A DNA stretch of 64,000 bases. It comes from Otis tarda. Its lineage: Eukaryota > Chordata > Aves > Otidiformes > Otididae. Position 1 is the first letter of the stretch. Every line of letters begins with the position of its first letter. A program made the position numbers and the translations under genes. The notes under the pieces are model-generated. The model was not told the DNA's origin and ran no database searches. It saw only the letters and a program-made list of their open reading frames with translations. Location: assembly GCA_026413225.1 (NCBI GenBank), contig CM048552.1, forward strand, positions 202,753,553 to 202,817,552. Direction: 5' to 3'. Below, one piece after another: positions 61,501 to 64,000 of the stretch.

Positions 61501-62367
61501 TCTCCATTCTGTCAGTACAGAAAGATGTCAGCTCCCCGTGGTGATGTAATACATTGACATCTACAAAACTACATTGGACTTTGTCTACTCTTGATATTTG
61601 CCAAGATCAGTCAGTGTCAGCACCGACACACATCAATAAAGGGAATTTATGATTATGAGCATTAATTGTGTTTAAAGTCAAGAAAAGGGTATTACGCCTT
61701 CTGATATCAATAGTTGCTGAATCATCTTCCAAAACAATGGAAAAAGCTTTGTTTCATATTCCTATTCTGTGATGCTAAGACGCTGAACTGCAATGACAAC
61801 AGAGATTTCACACTCCAAAAATCAATTTGAAAAGATGTAAACTTATTAAAGATTAAACCAAACTATTTAGTGTTCTGCAATTAGTGTTAACATCCAGGCT
61901 AAAACTACCAGCAGAGAAATAGCTGAATGGAATTGGTAACCATGTGAGAACGCAAAGCCTTTGAGAAATTCTAATCCTGGCCACACCAGCATTAGACAGT
62001 CTAATTCAAACTACAGACACACTCATATTACTATAAATCAGGAGAACAGATAAATAAATCCCCCTCATTAGTTCTACTTAACAGAGTGGCTCTTATTAAT
62101 TGTCTGAAAGTAGTAGAAAATATTTGTATGAGTATAAGCTAGAAGTTTATTTTACATCTCATTAGGAATTATTTACAGCTGTCAAGATAACCACAACAGC
62201 AGGAACTTCAGCGCTATTGACAAAATTGTCTAATAGACATTCTTGGCAATTTCAAAATGCTGTGATTTAGATGCTCAGTTATGAAATTATTATAGAGTCT
62301 CTGAGTTATTAATGAACTCAGCACAGATATGAAACACTACTGAGTTAACTATGGTCCATAATATTTT
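58546..62367. other. Unique AT-rich DNA, partly conserved-looking
   Basis: No gene or transposon is recognised. It contains copy 2 of the 48-bp dispersed repeat (58566-58614), a T-run (61206-61220), and frames at 58517-58816, 59233-59559, 59365-59607 and 60557-60763 without a known domain. The stretch 61450-62330 has the look of conserved non-coding DNA (see findings). Confidence 0.5.
58566..58614 (+). repeat. 48-bp dispersed repeat, copy 2
   Basis: Partner of 53867-53914. It sits just outside the truncated 5' end of the long minus-strand CR1. Confidence 0.85.
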
Positions 62368-62640
62368 CATAGAATCATAGAATACTAGGTTGGAAGGGAT
62401 ATCAAGGATCATCTGGTCCAATCGTTCTTGGTAAAAGCACGATCTGAACAAGATGGTTCAGCACCCTGTCCAGCTAAATGGTAAAAGTGTCCAATGCTGT
62501 GGAATCCACCCTTCCCTGGGGAAATTATTTCAATTGCTGATTGTTCTCATTGTGAAAAACTTTCTTTTTCTGTCCAACTGGAATCTCCCTGGGAGATTTT
62601 GCCTTCTTTACTGTCAAGGAAGAAACTTTTCTCAAGTAGA
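62368..62640 (-). mobile_element. CR1 LINE 3' end, different subfamily
   Basis: On the plus strand it opens with TCATAGAATCATAGAATACT, then GGTTGGAAGGGATATCAAGG, ATCATCTGGTCCAATCG and CACCCTGTCCAGCTAAATGG. CACCCTTCCCTGGGGAAATT and TTGTTCTCATTGTGAAAAAC follow. This is the 3' untranslated region of a CR1 subfamily distinct from the 8.9-, 20.9-, 23.4- and 52.7-kb copies, which carry a 'loser of AGATGACCTTT' type sequence before the tail. It fades out near 62600-62640. The frame at 62453-62665 is antisense to a non-coding 3' end. Confidence 0.88.
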
Positions 62641-63035
62641 GCATGATATACTATATTGCTTCTAATACCTTGCTTTGAACTAAGAATTGGATTTTCTTCT
62701 TGAGCTAAGACTATTCTTAGTCTCTTTTTAGCTATGTGTGCTCCTTCTTATAGAAAACTGCTCTTGGAAAGACCTGTCCCAAAAGGTTATGAAAGCATAA
62801 CCTTGAAAGAAAAACCAAAAGTGAGGCAGAATCAAATGTCTATTGAAGGACCACATTTTTAAGAGAGTGCCCCTGTGAATTATCATTCTACTTTCTATCT
62901 AAATAATCTTGCTCCAATAAGAGAATCAAACTAAAATGCACAAAATGTATTGAATCTGTTACACGTTTCTGTGAGAATGGCACTGGACAAGTCCTATTTT
63001 AACACACAGATATAGAAAAGAAATACCTGGGGTTT

Positions 63036-63037
63036 TA

Positions 63038-63070
<33 letters not shown>

Positions 63071-63071
63071 T
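63036..63071. repeat. (TA)n microsatellite
   Basis: About 36 bp of TA with one C interruption at 63045. Confidence 0.95.
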
Positions 63072-63371
63072 GGAAAATACTCTGCAGTGTCTGACTTATC
63101 ATATGTATCTAGTGTATAAGATGAATATCAGACTCTACAAGATGCTTATAATATAGTATGTCATCATCATGTAACAACAGATTGGTTACTTGTATGTGGG
63201 GGACAATTGCATGTAATCCAAGGGTCTTTTTTTTTTCCTTTATTAGAATTCTGCAGAAACTATTACATTAGTTTCACAAATAATTCCTTTGGCAAGGATT
63301 CAAGGTGAATCCACCTTTCCAGTACACATGTGAATCTGCAGTGCAGGAGGGTGTCCTTGCCGAACAGTCAC

Positions 63372-63536
63372 CTCTAGGGTGGTACAGAGTGGGTTGAGAT
63401 ATGGGTTATCAATAGACTCCTGCTGTGAATCTTTTCTTTTGAAATTCACTGCACGTGCTCTCATGCCTACTGTTGGTATTCCGGTGCTTTGATGCTGTCC
63501 AGTTGGAAGCTTCAGTAAAGCAAGTATTGTGGATAG
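63372..63536 (-). other. Exon-like open segment, unverified
   Basis: On the minus strand, CCCCTGCAG precedes 63536 and GAG|GTGACT follows at 63372, giving possible acceptor and donor sites. Between them are exactly 165 bp (55 codons) open in phase 0, reading LSTILALLKLPTGQ... to ...NPYLNPLCTTLE. The frame itself extends from 63560 to 63300. I do not recognise the peptide. A frame of this length is not rare by chance, so this is only a candidate. Confidence 0.15.
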
Positions 63537-64000
63537 CTGCAGGGGACCCAGTGTAGACATCTATTTATCAATAATTAAAATAGATGCAGCAGAATATTTT
63601 CTACTCTAGTCATCTTAAACTAAATCCTTATTATAGAGGTTAAATGCTTATGTCCAATAAAGAATCAAAGGCATTTTTGTAGAGTGGAATTTTCCAAGCA
63701 GCCTATGTGAGTTTAGTGTCTGGCCTTAGTTGGATTTTTTTAAGAGTTTGATAGAAACAGAAAAAAAAAAAAACCAACTCTAATCTTCAGGAAAAAAACA
63801 ACTAACTAGTGCTGCAAAATCACAAGAAACTTTATATCTTAAAGATTTTCATAATTTGTAACAGCAACAAAGTGATGATACACACAACCAGGAAGCACTA
63901 TGGACTTCACTCTCTGATGCTTCTGCAGAGCAAGGTATCTCTTGACCTAAGTAAATTCAGGAATATTCATAAGGTATATGCAGTACCTAAATTAGATTGC

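Larger units (their letters stand above)
62641..64000. other. Unique DNA at the right edge
   Basis: No gene is confirmed. It contains the TA microsatellite (63036-63071) and an exon-like open segment on the minus strand (63372-63536), discussed in the findings. Confidence 0.45.

Overview
The window looks like a gene-poor, AT-rich stretch of a bird nuclear genome. The main evidence is the number of CR1 LINE fragments that end in the avian (ATTCTATG)n tail. A second line of evidence is three solo LTRs, about 1.1 kb each, of a type I associate with avian (probably neoavian or passerine) endogenous retroviruses. I found no host gene, exon, tRNA, rRNA, CRISPR array or bacterial-type operon that I can support. 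Most open frames in the window are chance frames in AT-rich DNA, frames inside CR1, or antisense frames inside the GC-rich LTRs. The assignments are by eye; I ran no database search.

Layout. 1-7.8 kb: unique AT-rich DNA with a nested palindrome (461-492) and a perfect 45-bp tandem duplication (3348-3440). 7.8-11.5 kb: a tiny CR1 tail, a CR1 fragment on the minus strand, and the oldest solo LTR (10362-11483). 11.5-20.9 kb: a long unique block with a CpG-rich micro-ORF (18203-18367). 20.9-31.1 kb: a cluster of CR1 copies of different ages. It holds two modern 3' ends, two much older CR1/L3-like relics in opposite orientations, a probable MIR-like SINE relic, and a 3'-truncated CR1 reverse-transcriptase fragment. 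31.1-36.4 kb: unique DNA with two stretches that look like conserved non-coding sequence. 36.4-43.7 kb: two similar solo LTRs in the same orientation about 5 kb apart, with unique DNA between them. That interval also holds a 10-bp tandem repeat containing five TTC-N3-GAA motifs. 43.7-58.5 kb: mostly unique DNA with an ancient CR1 (about 50.6-51.7 kb), a modern CR1 3' end (52.7-53.1 kb) and the longest CR1 of the window (56781 to about 58500, minus strand). 58.5-64 kb: unique DNA, one more CR1 relic, a TA microsatellite and a weak exon-like frame near the right end.

All CR1 copies are dead: 5'-truncated, frameshifted, internally deleted, or mutated in reverse-transcriptase catalytic residues. 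All three ERV loci are reduced to solo LTRs with no gag, pol or env left. The content records several waves of retrotransposition into a gene desert or large intron. I do not see a new biological system. The best leads are the CpG-rich micro-ORF at 18.2-18.37 kb, the homotypic TTC-N3-GAA array at 40.87 kb, the unexplained 48-bp dispersed repeat (53.87 and 58.57 kb), and the in-phase exon-like segment at 63.37-63.54 kb.
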